A stretch of DNA of 64,000 nucleotides, from positions 1 through 64,000 of the forward strand of contig NZ_JAPJIV010000010.1 of assembly GCF_026241895.1 (NCBI RefSeq). Reading direction: 5' to 3'. How positions within the stretch are numbered: position 1 is the stretch's first letter; each line of letters opens with the position of its first letter. The notes beneath the pieces were generated by a model. It ran no database searches, was not told the origin of the DNA, and was given only the letters and a program-made list of their open reading frames with translations. Source of the stretch: Pseudomonas sp. RIT-562. GTDB taxonomy: Bacteria > Pseudomonadota > Gammaproteobacteria > Pseudomonadales > Pseudomonadaceae. A program made the position numbers and the translations under genes. Positions 53,360 through 62,250 of the stretch are shown here, one piece after another.

Positions 53360-55504
53360 ATGAGTGAAGCCATTCGTTACGAAAAGGGCCAGGACCAGAT
53401 CGTCGTCCTGACCATCGATATGCCGGGCCAGAGCGCCAACACCATGAACGCGGTCTACCGCGACGCCATGGCGGCCTGCGTCGAGCGCCTGGTCGCGGAA
53501 CAAGCAGCGATTGCCGGCGTGATCATCACCTCGGCGAAAAAGACCTTCTTTGCCGGCGGCGATCTTAATGAACTGATCAAGGTCGGCAAATCCGAGGCCA
53601 AGGCCTTCTACGACATGGTGCTGATCCTCAAGGCCCAGCTGCGTACCCTGGAAACCCTCGGCAAACCGGTGGTCGCCGCGATCAATGGCGCAGCGCTGGG
53701 TGGCGGCTGGGAAATCTGCCTGGCGTGCCATCACCGCGTGGCCCTGGATCATCCATCGGTGCAACTCGGTTTGCCGGAGGTCACCCTGGGCCTGCTGCCG
53801 GGTGGCGGCGGAGTGGTGCGTATGGTGCGCCTGCTCGGCATCGAGAAGGCCTTGCCGTATCTGCTCGAAGGCAAGAAGGTGCGGCCGCAGCAGGCCTTGC
53901 AGGCCGGGTTGATCGACGAGCTGGCGCGGGATCCGCAAGAATTGCTGAGCAAGGCCCGGGCCTGGATCCTGGCCAATCCGACGGCCGTGCAGCCATGGGA
54001 TGTGAAGGGCTACCAGATCCCCGGCGGCACACCTTCCCACCCGAAAGTCGCGCAGATGCTGGCGATCGCGCCATCGATCCTGCGCAGCAAGACCCAGGGC
54101 TGCATGCCCGCCCCGGAGAAAATCCTCTGCGCGGCGGTAGAAGGGGCGCAGGTTGATTTCGACACCGCGCACTTGATCGAGACCCGCTACTTCACCGAAC
54201 TGACCACTGGCCAGGTGTCGAAAAACCTGATCGGCACCTTCTGGTTTCAGCTCAACGAAATCAACGCCGGCGGCTCCAGGCCCCAGGGGCATGCCACCTT
54301 CACCACGCACAAGGTTGGAGTGCTGGGTGCCGGCATGATGGGCGCGGGCATTGCCTTCGTCAGCGCCTCGGCGGGCATCGAGGTGGTGCTCAAGGACATC
54401 ACCCTGGCCGCGGCGGAGAAGGGCAAGGCCCACTCGGCGACGCTGCTGGATAAGAAAGTCGCCCGCGCACAGATGACAGTCGAGCAGCGCGAAGCGATTC
54501 TGGCGCGGATTCAACCGAGCGAAAATGATGCTGACCTGGCCGGCTGCGACCTGATTATCGAAGCGGTGTACGAGGATCGGGAACTGAAAGCCAAGGTCTC
54601 TTCAGCGGCACAGAAAGTGGTCGGTGCCCAGGCGGTGATCGCCTCTAACACTTCGACCTTGCCGATCAGTGGCCTCGCCAACGCCGTGCCCGACCCAAGC
54701 AAGTTCATCGGCCTGCATTTCTTCAGTCCGGTAGAAAAAATGCCCCTGGTGGAGATCATCAGGGGCGCTCTTACCAGCGATGAAACCCTGGCCCGGGGGT
54801 TCGATTTTGTGCTGCAAATCAAGAAAACCCCGATTGTCGTCAACGACAGCCGCGGCTTCTTCACCTCGCGGGTGTTTGGTACTTTCACCAACGAAGGCAT
54901 CGCCATGCTCGGTGAAGGCGTCAGCGCGGCGATGATCGAAACCGAGGCGCGCAAGGCCGGCATGCCGATTGGTCCGCTGGCTATTTCCGACGAAGTTTCC
55001 CTGAGCCTCATGAGCCACATCCGCGAGCAGACCGCCAAGGATTTGCAGGCAGAAGGCAAACCGCTGATCGAGCATCCGGCATTCGCGGTCATTGACCTGC
55101 TGCTCAACGAATACAAGCGTCCTGGGAAAGCCGCAGGGGGTGGTTTTTACGAATACCCAAGTGGCGGGCAAAAGCATCTGTGGCCTGAGCTGAAAAGTCG
55201 TTTCGAAAGCGCCGACGGGCAGATCTCGCCCAAGGATGTGCGCGACCGGCTGCTATTCGTGCAGGCCATCGAAACCGTGCGGTGCCTGGAGGAGGGCGTG
55301 CTGAGCTCGACGGCGGATGCCAACATCGGCTCGGTTTTCGGCATCGGTTTTGCGGCCTGGACGGGCGGGGCGCTGCAGTTCATCAACCAGTACGGAGTGC
55401 AGGACTTCGTCGCCCGCGCGCAGTACCTGGCCGAGCAATATGGCGAACGATTCATCCCGCCAGCACTGCTGCTGGAAAAAGCGGCCCGGGAGGAGACGTT
55501 CTAG
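53360..55504 (+). CDS. enoyl-CoA hydratase/3-hydroxyacyl-CoA dehydrogenase, FadJ/FadB-like
   Basis: A 714-residue two-function enzyme. N-terminal crotonase domain (about 1-190) with the oxyanion hole stretches FAGGDLNELIKVG and NGAALGGGWEICLACHHRVA and the acidic residues in LGLPEVTLGLLPGGGG; then the NAD-binding domain (VGVLGAGMMGAGIAFV near residue 320) with HFFSPVEKMPLVEII, and the 3HCDH C-terminal domains with FFTSRVF. Length equals FadJ. Gene order thiolase then alpha subunit is the reverse of the usual fadBA, suggesting a second degradation set beside the housekeeping fadBA. Confidence 0.93.
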   Translation: MSEAIRYEKGQDQIVVLTIDMPGQSANTMNAVYRDAMAACVERLVAEQAAIAGVIITSAKKTFFAGGDLNELIKVGKSEAKAFYDMVLILKAQLRTLETLGKPVVAAINGAALGGGWEICLACHHRVALDHPSVQLGLPEVTLGLLPGGGGVVRMVRLLGIEKALPYLLEGKKVRPQQALQAGLIDELARDPQELLSKARAWILANPTAVQPWDVKGYQIPGGTPSHPKVAQMLAIAPSILRSKTQGCMPAPEKILCAAVEGAQVDFDTAHLIETRYFTELTTGQVSKNLIGTFWFQLNEINAGGSRPQGHATFTTHKVGVLGAGMMGAGIAFVSASAGIEVVLKDITLAAAEKGKAHSATLLDKKVARAQMTVEQREAILARIQPSENDADLAGCDLIIEAVYEDRELKAKVSSAAQKVVGAQAVIASNTSTLPISGLANAVPDPSKFIGLHFFSPVEKMPLVEIIRGALTSDETLARGFDFVLQIKKTPIVVNDSRGFFTSRVFGTFTNEGIAMLGEGVSAAMIETEARKAGMPIGPLAISDEVSLSLMSHIREQTAKDLQAEGKPLIEHPAFAVIDLLLNEYKRPGKAAGGGFYEYPSGGQKHLWPELKSRFESADGQISPKDVRDRLLFVQAIETVRCLEEGVLSSTADANIGSVFGIGFAAWTGGALQFINQYGVQDFVARAQYLAEQYGERFIPPALLLEKAAREETF

Positions 55505-55597
55505 GGGGCCGATGACGCCCGTGGGGCTTGCCTTGTCACTATGTTTCGAGGCAGGCTCTGGGTGTGCATTATTCCCATCACGTGTCAGGTATTTTTT

Positions 55598-56326
55598 ATG
55601 TCGTTACGCATCTGCATTCTGGAAACCGACATCCTGCGCCCGGAACTGGTCGATCAATATCAGGGTTACGGGCAGATGTTCCAGCGTCTGTTCACGCAGC
55701 AACCGATTGCCGCCGAGTTCACGGTATTCAACGTCATGCAGGGCGAGTATCCCGATGACGATCAGACCTTCGACGCCTATCTGGTCACCGGCAGCAAAGC
55801 GGACTCCTTCGGTACCGACCCGTGGATCGAAACCCTCAAGGCCTATCTGCTCAAGCGTTACGAGCGCGGCGACAAGTTGCTCGGCGTATGTTTCGGCCAT
55901 CAGTTGCTGGCACTGTTGCTGGGTGGCAAGAGCGAGCGTGCCACTCAGGGCTGGGGAGTCGGCACCCACAACTACAAATTGGCGGCCAAGGCGCCGTGGA
56001 TGAGCCCGGTGGTGGAAGAGTTGACGCTGCTGATCAGCCACCAGGACCAGGTCACCGCGCTACCGGAAAACGCCACGGTGATCGCCTCCAGCGATTTCTG
56101 CCCGTTTGCCGCGTATCACATCAACGATCAGGTGCTGTGCTTCCAGGGGCATCCGGAGTTCATCCACGACTACTCGCGCGCGCTGCTGGACATCCGTCAG
56201 CAGGCGCTGGGCGAGCAGATTTACCAGCAGGGCGTGGCCAGCCTGGAACACCAGCACCATGGCGCCACGGTGGCGGAGTGGATGATGCGCTTCGTGGCGC
56301 ACAAGCCGGAGCTCAAAGCGGTCTAG
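55598..56326 (+). CDS. class I glutamine amidotransferase-like protein
   Basis: A 242-residue GATase1 domain protein. Complete triad: Cys98 in GVCFGHQLLALLLGG, His185 and Glu187 in FQGHPEFIHDYS. No synthetase domain is fused, so it belongs to the stand-alone group (GMP synthase-like or gamma-glutamyl hydrolase-like, as YfeJ). It could supply ammonia to an unknown partner or hydrolyse a gamma-glutamyl compound. ATG at 55598 (MSLRICILETD) with AGG upstream; the longer frame back to 55541 is unlikely. Confidence 0.88.
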   Translation: MSLRICILETDILRPELVDQYQGYGQMFQRLFTQQPIAAEFTVFNVMQGEYPDDDQTFDAYLVTGSKADSFGTDPWIETLKAYLLKRYERGDKLLGVCFGHQLLALLLGGKSERATQGWGVGTHNYKLAAKAPWMSPVVEELTLLISHQDQVTALPENATVIASSDFCPFAAYHINDQVLCFQGHPEFIHDYSRALLDIRQQALGEQIYQQGVASLEHQHHGATVAEWMMRFVAHKPELKAV

Positions 56327-56333
56327 CCGAAAG

Positions 56334-56447
56334 CTGTGGGAGCAAGGCCTGCAACTGCGTCGCTACAGCATCCAGGCTTGTGAGCGCGAAACTGTGGGAG
56401 CAAGGCTTGCCCGCGATCGAGTGCGCAGCACTCGCCTTGCTCCTACA
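56334..56447. repeat. cluster of REP sequences
   Basis: GCTGTGGGAGCAAGGCCTGC at 56334, ACTGTGGGAGCAAGGCTTGC at 56391, then GCCTTGCTCCTACAACC inverted. Located between the convergent amidotransferase and corA genes. Confidence 0.85.
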
Positions 56448-57417
56448 ACCACCCCGATCTCTTGAAACTCGCCCACAAACTCACGCACCCCACGGCAATA
56501 AACCCCAGCACCGCAAAATAACCGTAGTGCCAGGTCAGTTCCGGCATGTTCTGGAAATTCATTCCGTAGATCCCGGCCACCGCCGTTGGAAACGCGAGGA
56601 TCGCCGCCCACGCGGCAAACTTGCGCTGCACCACACTCTGGCGCGAAGCCTCAAGCAACACTCCGACCTCGATGGTTTGGCTGGCAATATCTGCCAGGGT
56701 CGACAAGTCTTCCATCTGCCGCGTGACGTGAATCTGCACATCGCGAAAGTAGGGGCGCATGTTTTTGTCGATGAAAGGAAAGCTGAGCTTCTGCAGCTCC
56801 TCGCCGATCTCCACCATCGGCGCCGCGTAGCGCCGCAGGCGCACTACATCACGGCGCAGGCCGTGGAGCTTCTGGATATCCCGCTCATTGAGCGCACTGC
56901 ACAGCACATTGCGCTCCAGCTCATCGATCTCGGCATGGATCGCTTCGCCCACTGGCTGGTAGTTTTCGATGACGAAGTCGAGGAGGGCATAGAGGACAAA
57001 ATCTTCGCCATGTTCCAGCAGCAGCGGACGCGCCTCACAGCGTTGTCGGACGTAGGCGTAGGATGCCGAATGCCCATTGCGCGCGGTAATGATGTAGCCG
57101 TTGCCGGCGAAGATGTGGGTTTCGATGAACTCGAGTTTTCCCTGTTCATCGCGGATGGGCGAATAGGTGACGATGAACAGCGCATCGCCGAAGGTCTCGA
57201 GCTTGGGCCGGCTGTGTTTCTCCAGGGCGTCTTCAATGGCCAATTCGTGCAGGTTGAACTGGCGTTGCAGATTGGCCAGTTCCTGGGCATCGGGCTCTTC
57301 CAAGCCGATCCAGACAAAGTGCCCAGGCTTGGCAGCCCACGCTGCGCCTTCGTCGAGGGTTATGTTGGTAACTTTTTTCCCGGCGCTGTAAACCGCAGCA
57401 GCAACAACTCGACCCAT
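56443..57417 (-). CDS. corA: CorA-family magnesium/divalent cation transporter
   Basis: A 324-residue inner-membrane channel protein: large cytoplasmic domain (1-260, with GHFVWIGLEEPDAQELANLQRQFNLHELAIEDAL), long helix, TM1, the essential periplasmic-mouth motif YGMNFQNMPEL and TM2 (GYFAVLGFIAVGCVSLWASFKRSGWL). It forms pentamers letting Mg2+ in down its gradient. Closest to the CorA-II/ZntB-like form with a W-x-Y after the GMN segment. Start ATG at 57417. Upstream is the 143-bp tandem array. Confidence 0.93.
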   Translation of the reverse strand: MGRVVAAAVYSAGKKVTNITLDEGAAWAAKPGHFVWIGLEEPDAQELANLQRQFNLHELAIEDALEKHSRPKLETFGDALFIVTYSPIRDEQGKLEFIETHIFAGNGYIITARNGHSASYAYVRQRCEARPLLLEHGEDFVLYALLDFVIENYQPVGEAIHAEIDELERNVLCSALNERDIQKLHGLRRDVVRLRRYAAPMVEIGEELQKLSFPFIDKNMRPYFRDVQIHVTRQMEDLSTLADIASQTIEVGVLLEASRQSVVQRKFAAWAAILAFPTAVAGIYGMNFQNMPELTWHYGYFAVLGFIAVGCVSLWASFKRSGWL

Positions 57418-57458
57418 GGTGTTGGTTCACTTCTGATTGGCAGGCAGTGAGCAGCTTA

Positions 57459-58197
57459 GCCTGTGGGAGCGGTGGAGTGAATGTCGGGTGTACATATCCG
57501 TTTTTGTGGTAACGGCTGATATTGGTTCCGCCCGTACAGCGGGTCACTTTTGATAGAGTGTGTCCCGTCCAAACATAGAATCAGAAACGAGCGCCTGTGG
57601 GAGCAAAGCTTGCTCGCGATGGCGGCTTCAGGTGTACATATCCGTTGCTGGGGTATTGGCTTCTAACGGTTCCGCTCTTACAGCGGGTTACTTTTGATAG
57701 AGCGTGTCAGGTCCAAACATAGAATCTGAAACGAGCGCCTGTGGGAGCAAAGCTTGCTCGCGATGGCGGCTTCAGGTGTACATATCCGTTGCTGGGCTAT
57801 TGGCTTCTAACGGTTCCGCTCTTACAGCGGGTTACTTTTGATAGAGCGTGTCCGGTCCCAATATAGAATTTGAATGAGCGCCTGTGGGAGCAAAGCTTGC
57901 TCGCGATGGCGCCTTCAGGTGTACATATCCGTTGCTGGGGTATTGGCTTCTAACGGTTCCGCTCTTACGGCGGGTCACTTTTGATAGAGCCTGTCTGGTC
58001 CCAATATAGAATTTGAATGAGCGCCTGTGGGAGCAAAGCTTGCTCGCGATGGTGGCTTCAGGTGTACATATCCGTTGCTGGGGTATTGGCTTTTAACGGT
58101 TCCGCTCTTGCAGCGGGTTACTTTCGCGCTTTTCGAAAGTGACCCGCCGTAAGGGCGGAACCGTAAGAGGCCATGACCGCAAAAACAGATATGTACC
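57459..58197. repeat. 143-bp tandem array with REP core and inverted end
   Basis: Five head-to-tail units start at 57459 (divergent, 130 bp), 57589, 57733, 57876 and 58019; the last four are 144, 143 and 143 bp apart and almost identical. Each has the REP core GTGGGAGCAAAGCTTGCTCG, then a GTGTACATATCCG stretch, then GGTTCCGCTCTTACAGCGGG. The array ends with hairpin GTTACTTTCG/CGAAAGTGAC (58118-58144) and an inverted partial copy down to ATATGTAC (58195). No gene inside. Confidence 0.95.
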
Positions 58198-58203
58198 CGA
58201 AAA

Positions 58204-58926
58204 TCAACCAGCCAAAACCTGCCGATCCATCACAGCAACACACTCACGCATCTGCTCCCGACATTGCTCAATCAACGCCGGCATATCATCCAGACTCAAC
58301 CCAGCCGTAGGAATCGCCGGCAAAGAGCGAATCAGAATCTTCCCGCTATTCCAGCGATTCAAACGCATGTGCTTCACATAACTGCTGACACACACCGGAA
58401 CAATCGGCACCCCCGCCGCAATCGCCATCTGAAAGGCGCCTTTCTTGAACGGCAACAAATCCTCGCCCAGATTGCGCGTACCTTCCGGAAACACCCAGAT
58501 CGAAGTGTCTTCATTCTGCAGCGTGTGAGTGGTCTTCAACATCGACTGCCGCGCCTTGTGCGCGTTGCCCCGGTCAATCAGCACATTACCGGCCAACCAG
58601 AACAACTGCCCGAACAGCGGCACCCACTTCAGGCTCTTCTTGCCGATACAGACGGTACGATGCGGCACCACATTGCCGAACACGAAAAGATCATAGTTGG
58701 ACTGATGATTGGCAATGATCACGCAGCTTTCGGGTTTTTCCATCAGCGTGCTGACCTCAGCCTTTACCCGCAGGCGCAGGATACACATCGCCGGCCAGGC
58801 ATAGAGGCGGGCGCACAGGCGGCTGTTGTCCGGGTTGAAAGGTCGGCACAGGCCCAGAATTACACCGAGTACACCGGCGAGAATAAAGTGCAGACCCATC
58901 AATAACATACGAAACACGAACAGCAT
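58204..58926 (-). CDS. plsC: 1-acyl-sn-glycerol-3-phosphate acyltransferase PlsC
   Basis: A 240-residue membrane-bound acyltransferase that makes phosphatidic acid from lysophosphatidic acid. N-terminal hydrophobic helix (residues 5-27), catalytic NHQSNYD (His74, Asp79), FPEGTRN (146-152) for phosphate binding, and VPIVPVCVSSY as motif IV. Length is usual. Start ATG at 58926. A P. fluorescens-type genome often carries more than one plsC-like gene; this one looks like the canonical form. Confidence 0.93.
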   Translation of the reverse strand: MLFVFRMLLMGLHFILAGVLGVILGLCRPFNPDNSRLCARLYAWPAMCILRLRVKAEVSTLMEKPESCVIIANHQSNYDLFVFGNVVPHRTVCIGKKSLKWVPLFGQLFWLAGNVLIDRGNAHKARQSMLKTTHTLQNEDTSIWVFPEGTRNLGEDLLPFKKGAFQMAIAAGVPIVPVCVSSYVKHMRLNRWNSGKILIRSLPAIPTAGLSLDDMPALIEQCREQMRECVAVMDRQVLAG

Positions 58927-59091
58927 TTAAAGGCCCCACCGGGACAAAAGGTGGCGCAGTGTACGGATGTGCACTGTTTTCGGCAATTGCCGCTATAGAG
59001 TGGGGAGATAGGCGATGTTTGAGCGCATGTTTCCGACTTGGATGTCAGACGCGTTCTAGAGCGTTTGTAGGATTTTCAACAATAGGCGCAA

Positions 59092-59118
59092 GAAAAAGCC
59101 CGACACGAGCATCGGGCT
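59092..59118 (-). terminator. terminator of the crotonase gene
   Basis: Stem AGCCCGA/TCGGGCT with an eight-base loop; on the - strand it is followed by TTTTT. Twenty bases after the stop of the enoyl-CoA hydratase-like gene. Confidence 0.85.
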
Positions 59119-59138
59119 GTTCATGGAACGTGTGGGGT

Positions 59139-59828
59139 TTAACCCATGTGTTGCTGATCCTGGACGATGGCGCTGTCCAGCGCCTCCAGCAATGCCTTGC
59201 GCACCTTCAGCTTGGTGTTCTTGTGCGCGGTCATGTTGATCTTCTTCAACTGACGTGCAGCGTCCAGCGCAGCCCCCTGCAGTTCATCGGCAGAGACCAC
59301 GATGTCGAGGAAGCCGGCGTCGACTGCACTTTGCGGGTTGAACATCTCGCCATTGATTACTGAACGGTGGAACGCCGACTTGCGCAGGCGATCACGAGCC
59401 AGTTCGATGCCGGCGTGGTGCATGGTCATGCCGATCTGTACTTCGTTGAGGCCGATGCTGAACGCGCCCTCGACACCAATGCGGTAATCCACCGACAACA
59501 GCAGGAATGCACCCTTGGCCACCGCGTGTCCTGGGCAGGCGACGATCACCGGGAAGGGGTGCGCCAACAGGCGGCGAGCCAGCGTCGAGCCTGCCGTCAC
59601 CAACGCTACGGCTTCCTTGGGCCCGGAAGTCATGACCTTCAAGTCATAACCACCCGACAGAATCCCCGGAGTGCCCGTGATGATCACCACCGCGCGATCA
59701 GTCACTGCCCGATCCAGCGCAGCGTTGAACGCGGCAATGACATCCGGCGAGATCGCATTGACCTTGCCATTGCTCAAGGTCAGAGTCGCGATACCGTCTT
59801 CGAGGTGGTAGGAGATCAACTCACTCAT
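59139..59828 (-). CDS. crotonase-family enoyl-CoA hydratase/isomerase-like protein
   Basis: A 229-residue member of the crotonase superfamily. Oxyanion-hole segments GILSGGYDLKVM and ACPGHAVAKGAFLLLSVDYRIG are seen. The usual two catalytic Glu residues of hydratases are not both in place: the second region reads GLNEVQIGMTMHHAG, keeping one Glu. So the reaction may be an isomerase or hydrolase type rather than simple hydration. Relatives in Pseudomonas are annotated only as crotonase/enoyl-CoA hydratase. ATG at 59828 (MSELISYHLEDG); a strong terminator follows. Confidence 0.82.
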   Translation of the reverse strand: MSELISYHLEDGIATLTLSNGKVNAISPDVIAAFNAALDRAVTDRAVVIITGTPGILSGGYDLKVMTSGPKEAVALVTAGSTLARRLLAHPFPVIVACPGHAVAKGAFLLLSVDYRIGVEGAFSIGLNEVQIGMTMHHAGIELARDRLRKSAFHRSVINGEMFNPQSAVDAGFLDIVVSADELQGAALDAARQLKKINMTAHKNTKLKVRKALLEALDSAIVQDQQHMG

Positions 59829-60136
59829 GACGCTATTCCTTGTATGAAAGATGAGGCAGACGTTACCCACCGCCGTAGGCCAGGTAAAGCGCCGTGACTG
59901 ACTCACCGGTCACCCGGCGTTGGTCCTCAACGCTTGGCCCGCCACCGCTGCTGCGCCTTGGCCTCTATATAGAAGGGGCCGCGAAGCCGGAGATTGGCAG
60001 GTTTGCCCTGGCTTGCGGGCAGCCAGAACAACTAAATCGCTAACCGCATGAAAATTCTGAAAAAAATATTTGCCATCGGAAAAGCTTTCGACTACATTAG
60101 CGCGCCTCGACAGACAGAACATGTTTGAAGAGATAC
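59829..60136. other. 308-bp gap before the tRNA gene
   Basis: Contains the divergent promoters of the crotonase gene and tRNA-Ser. No coding region seen. Confidence 0.5.
60070..60098 (+). promoter_or_regulatory. promoter of tRNA-Ser
   Basis: TTGCCA and TACATT with exactly 17 bp between them, followed by the GC-rich discriminator AGCGCGCC, as in stable-RNA promoters. The predicted start is about 30 bases before the mature tRNA. Confidence 0.7.
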
Positions 60137-60226
60137 GGTGAAGTGTCCGAGTGGCTTAAGGAGCACGCCTGGAAAGTGTGTATACAAGAAATTGTATCGA
60201 GAGTTCGAATCTCTCCTTCACCGCCA
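60137..60226 (+). tRNA. tRNA-Ser (anticodon GGA)
   Basis: Acceptor GGTGAAG pairs with CTTCACC, discriminator G, CCA encoded. Anticodon stem CACGC/GTGTG with loop CTGGAAA gives anticodon GGA (Ser UCC/UCU). A long variable arm (TATACAAGAAATTGTATC) is typical of serine tRNAs, and the T arm GAGAGTTCGAATCTCTC is intact. Total 90 nt. Confidence 0.97.
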
Positions 60227-60242
60227 CATTAAGTAAACACAG

Positions 60243-60277
60243 ACCCCCGATTTTCCTGGAGAAAATCGGGGGTTTGT
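60243..60277 (+). terminator. terminator after tRNA-Ser
   Basis: Perfect 13-bp stem ACCCCCGATTTTC / GAAAATCGGGGGT with a five-base loop, then TTGT. A short U tract but a very stable stem, 17 bases after the tRNA. Confidence 0.85.
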
Positions 60278-60426
60278 GGTTTCTGGCGTCTGAATAACAC
60301 CGTGGTCTGTCATTCGCCGCCTGGCGAGAGCGAGATTCACGCCCATCGATGTGAACCGCCAGACATGTTGTTGCGGTCTTCATTCTCACACGTGTGCTGT
60401 TACCATCCATTCCTGGCCCCTCTCGA

Positions 60427-61773
60427 ATGGAATCGATCCTCATGCTATTCCCCATCGCCGCCCACCCGAATATCGCCAAGTCTGCGGCCGCGCTGCTGAT
60501 ATCGATCCTGCCAGCCCTGTGCCTTGCTGCAACGCCGACCACCTTCCCGGACGCCGCAGCCAGCGACCCCGCCAAACTCGGCTGGATGGTCGGCTCGCCG
60601 CCACCCCCTGAGCGCACCGTGCGGTTTGCTGACGGTAGCTACTTCCAGTTTCCGGCGATGCGCTGGAGCGTTTCCAACTTCCGGCAGTTGATGCCCACCG
60701 TCAACGTATCCCGTGGGCTGGGTGCGCCTGTTGCGTTGGAGTCGGCATTGCGCCAGGACATCGATGCTTTGAGCTTTACCCCCTTGGGTGCGTCGGAGCC
60801 GATGACCTGGGAACAATCCCTGGCGGCGACTTATACCGACGGGATCGTTGTCCTGCATCGCGGCAAGATGGTCTATGAGCGTTACTTCGGTGTGCTGAAC
60901 CCACAGGGTCAGCACGCGGCGATGTCGGTGACCAAGTCGGTGGTCGGCATACTCGGTGCCACGCTGGTGGCTGAAGCAAAGATCGACCAAAACAAGCGAG
61001 TGGTCGAGTACGTTCCTGAGCTGGCCGGGTCGGCGTTTGGCAATGCGACGGTGCGTCAGGTGCTGGATATGACCACTGGCCTGAAGTTCAGTGAAGACTA
61101 CGCAGACCCGAAGGCCGATGTCTGGGCTCATGGGCGGGCAGGGAGTCCTCTGCCGTTCGCCAAGGATTACACCGGACCGCGCAGCTACTTCGAATTCCTG
61201 CAGACAGTGCAGCCCCAGGGAAACCATGGCGAAGCCTTTGCCTACAAGACGGTCAACACCGATGTGCTGGGTTGGATCATCGCGCGGGCGACCGGGCGTA
61301 ACGTCGCGCAATTGCTGTCGGAGCGGATCTGGAGCCGTCTGGGCGCGGAGCAGGACGGGTATTTTACCGTTGATTCCATCGGCACGCCGTTTGCCGGTGG
61401 TGGGCTGAACACCGGCCTGCGAGATCTGGCGCGTTTCGGTGAGATGTTGCGCAACGACGGCCGGTACAACGGGCAGCAGATTGTGCCTAAGGCGGTGATC
61501 GACGACATCCGTCGCGGTGGCGATAAACAAGCGTTTGCCAAGGCCGGCTATGACCTGCTCAAAGGCTGGAGCTATCGCTCGATGTGGTGGGTGACGGACA
61601 AGGAGGGCGGGGCGTTCATGGCGCGCGGGGTGTATGGCCAGCGCATCTATGTCGATCCCAAGGCAGAGGTGGTCATCGTGCGATATGCGTCGCACCCGGT
61701 CGCGGCCAATGCCGCCAATGACCCGGTGACGCTGCCGGCATTCGAGGCGCTGGCTCGGCACTTGTCCCGATAA
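60427..61773 (+). CDS. secreted serine hydrolase, beta-lactamase/NylB-like
   Basis: A 448-residue (from ATG 60427) exported protein of the class C beta-lactamase/6-aminohexanoate-dimer hydrolase superfamily. A signal-like hydrophobic stretch AAALLISILPALCLAA is near residues 20-35. Catalytic SVTK (Ser167, Lys170), the tyrosine in FAYKTVNTDVLGW, and a GVYGQRIYVDPKAEVVIVRYASHP C-terminal strand region take the place of the KTG box as in NylB. ATG at 60442 is an alternative start. The natural substrate is unknown; esterase or amidase action is likely. Single gene. Confidence 0.85.
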   Translation: MESILMLFPIAAHPNIAKSAAALLISILPALCLAATPTTFPDAAASDPAKLGWMVGSPPPPERTVRFADGSYFQFPAMRWSVSNFRQLMPTVNVSRGLGAPVALESALRQDIDALSFTPLGASEPMTWEQSLAATYTDGIVVLHRGKMVYERYFGVLNPQGQHAAMSVTKSVVGILGATLVAEAKIDQNKRVVEYVPELAGSAFGNATVRQVLDMTTGLKFSEDYADPKADVWAHGRAGSPLPFAKDYTGPRSYFEFLQTVQPQGNHGEAFAYKTVNTDVLGWIIARATGRNVAQLLSERIWSRLGAEQDGYFTVDSIGTPFAGGGLNTGLRDLARFGEMLRNDGRYNGQQIVPKAVIDDIRRGGDKQAFAKAGYDLLKGWSYRSMWWVTDKEGGAFMARGVYGQRIYVDPKAEVVIVRYASHPVAANAANDPVTLPAFEALARHLSR

Positions 61774-61915
61774 CGCTGCGGTCCATTCGTCGGCTGCACC
61801 GCGATCTGAATGACAAGTCCAGTCGTGACCGACTAGTCTCGAAATCTTGGTGATCGATATGTTTCAGGCAAATAGGGCTTGCCGGTGTCGATCCCGCTTT
61901 TGAAGGGGCGAAGTG

Positions 61916-62104
61916 ATGACTGAACCGTATATCGAAGACGACGGGTCCGAGTTTCCGATCAACAATTGCGTGCAGTGTGGCCAGACCGAATATGTGGCTA
62001 GCTTTGGTGAGGACAAACACCAGGTTGGCAAAATCAAATCCATGGTGAGCCAGGGGCCCAAGGCGAAGTTTCTACCCAAGGTAGCGGCATCCTCCAGAAA
62101 GTAA
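61916..62104 (+). CDS. small protein with a CxxC motif
   Basis: A 62-residue soluble protein: acidic start (MTEPYIEDDGSEF), CVQC at about residues 18-21, basic C-terminus (KAKFLPKVAASSRK). One CxxC could bind a metal as a dimer. GAAGGGGCGAAG is a clear ribosome site and a terminator follows, so the gene is likely real. No family recognised. Confidence 0.65.
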   Translation: MTEPYIEDDGSEFPINNCVQCGQTEYVASFGEDKHQVGKIKSMVSQGPKAKFLPKVAASSRK

Positions 62105-62118
62105 GCAGTCACCTGCTG

Positions 62119-62144
62119 AACCCCGTTAAACAGCGGGGTTTTTT
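62119..62144 (+). terminator. terminator after the CxxC small protein
   Basis: Stem AACCCCG/CGGGGTT with an eight-base loop followed by TTTTT. Confidence 0.88.
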
Positions 62145-62250
62145 ATGTCTGGAAAAAAAGTTTGACCAGGCGTGTTTCTCCCGAAGTCTTTCACAACTTT
62201 TTCACAAGGGCTTACGTAGTCTCAGCTCATCCGTTAGAAAGCAACACCTG

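Noticed and set aside
55822..57450. A 542-codon + frame spanning the amidotransferase end, REPs and the corA antisense
   Set aside because: It reads through REP sequences and the reverse of corA; no ribosome site and no recognisable domain.
57459..58197. CRISPR array
   Set aside because: The repeats are contiguous 143-bp units without unique spacers, contain REP cores, and no cas gene is present.
58204..58926. LpxL/HtrB-type late acyltransferase
   Set aside because: The motif order NHxxxxD then FPEGTRN and the 240-residue length fit PlsC; LpxL-type proteins are longer and have different motifs.
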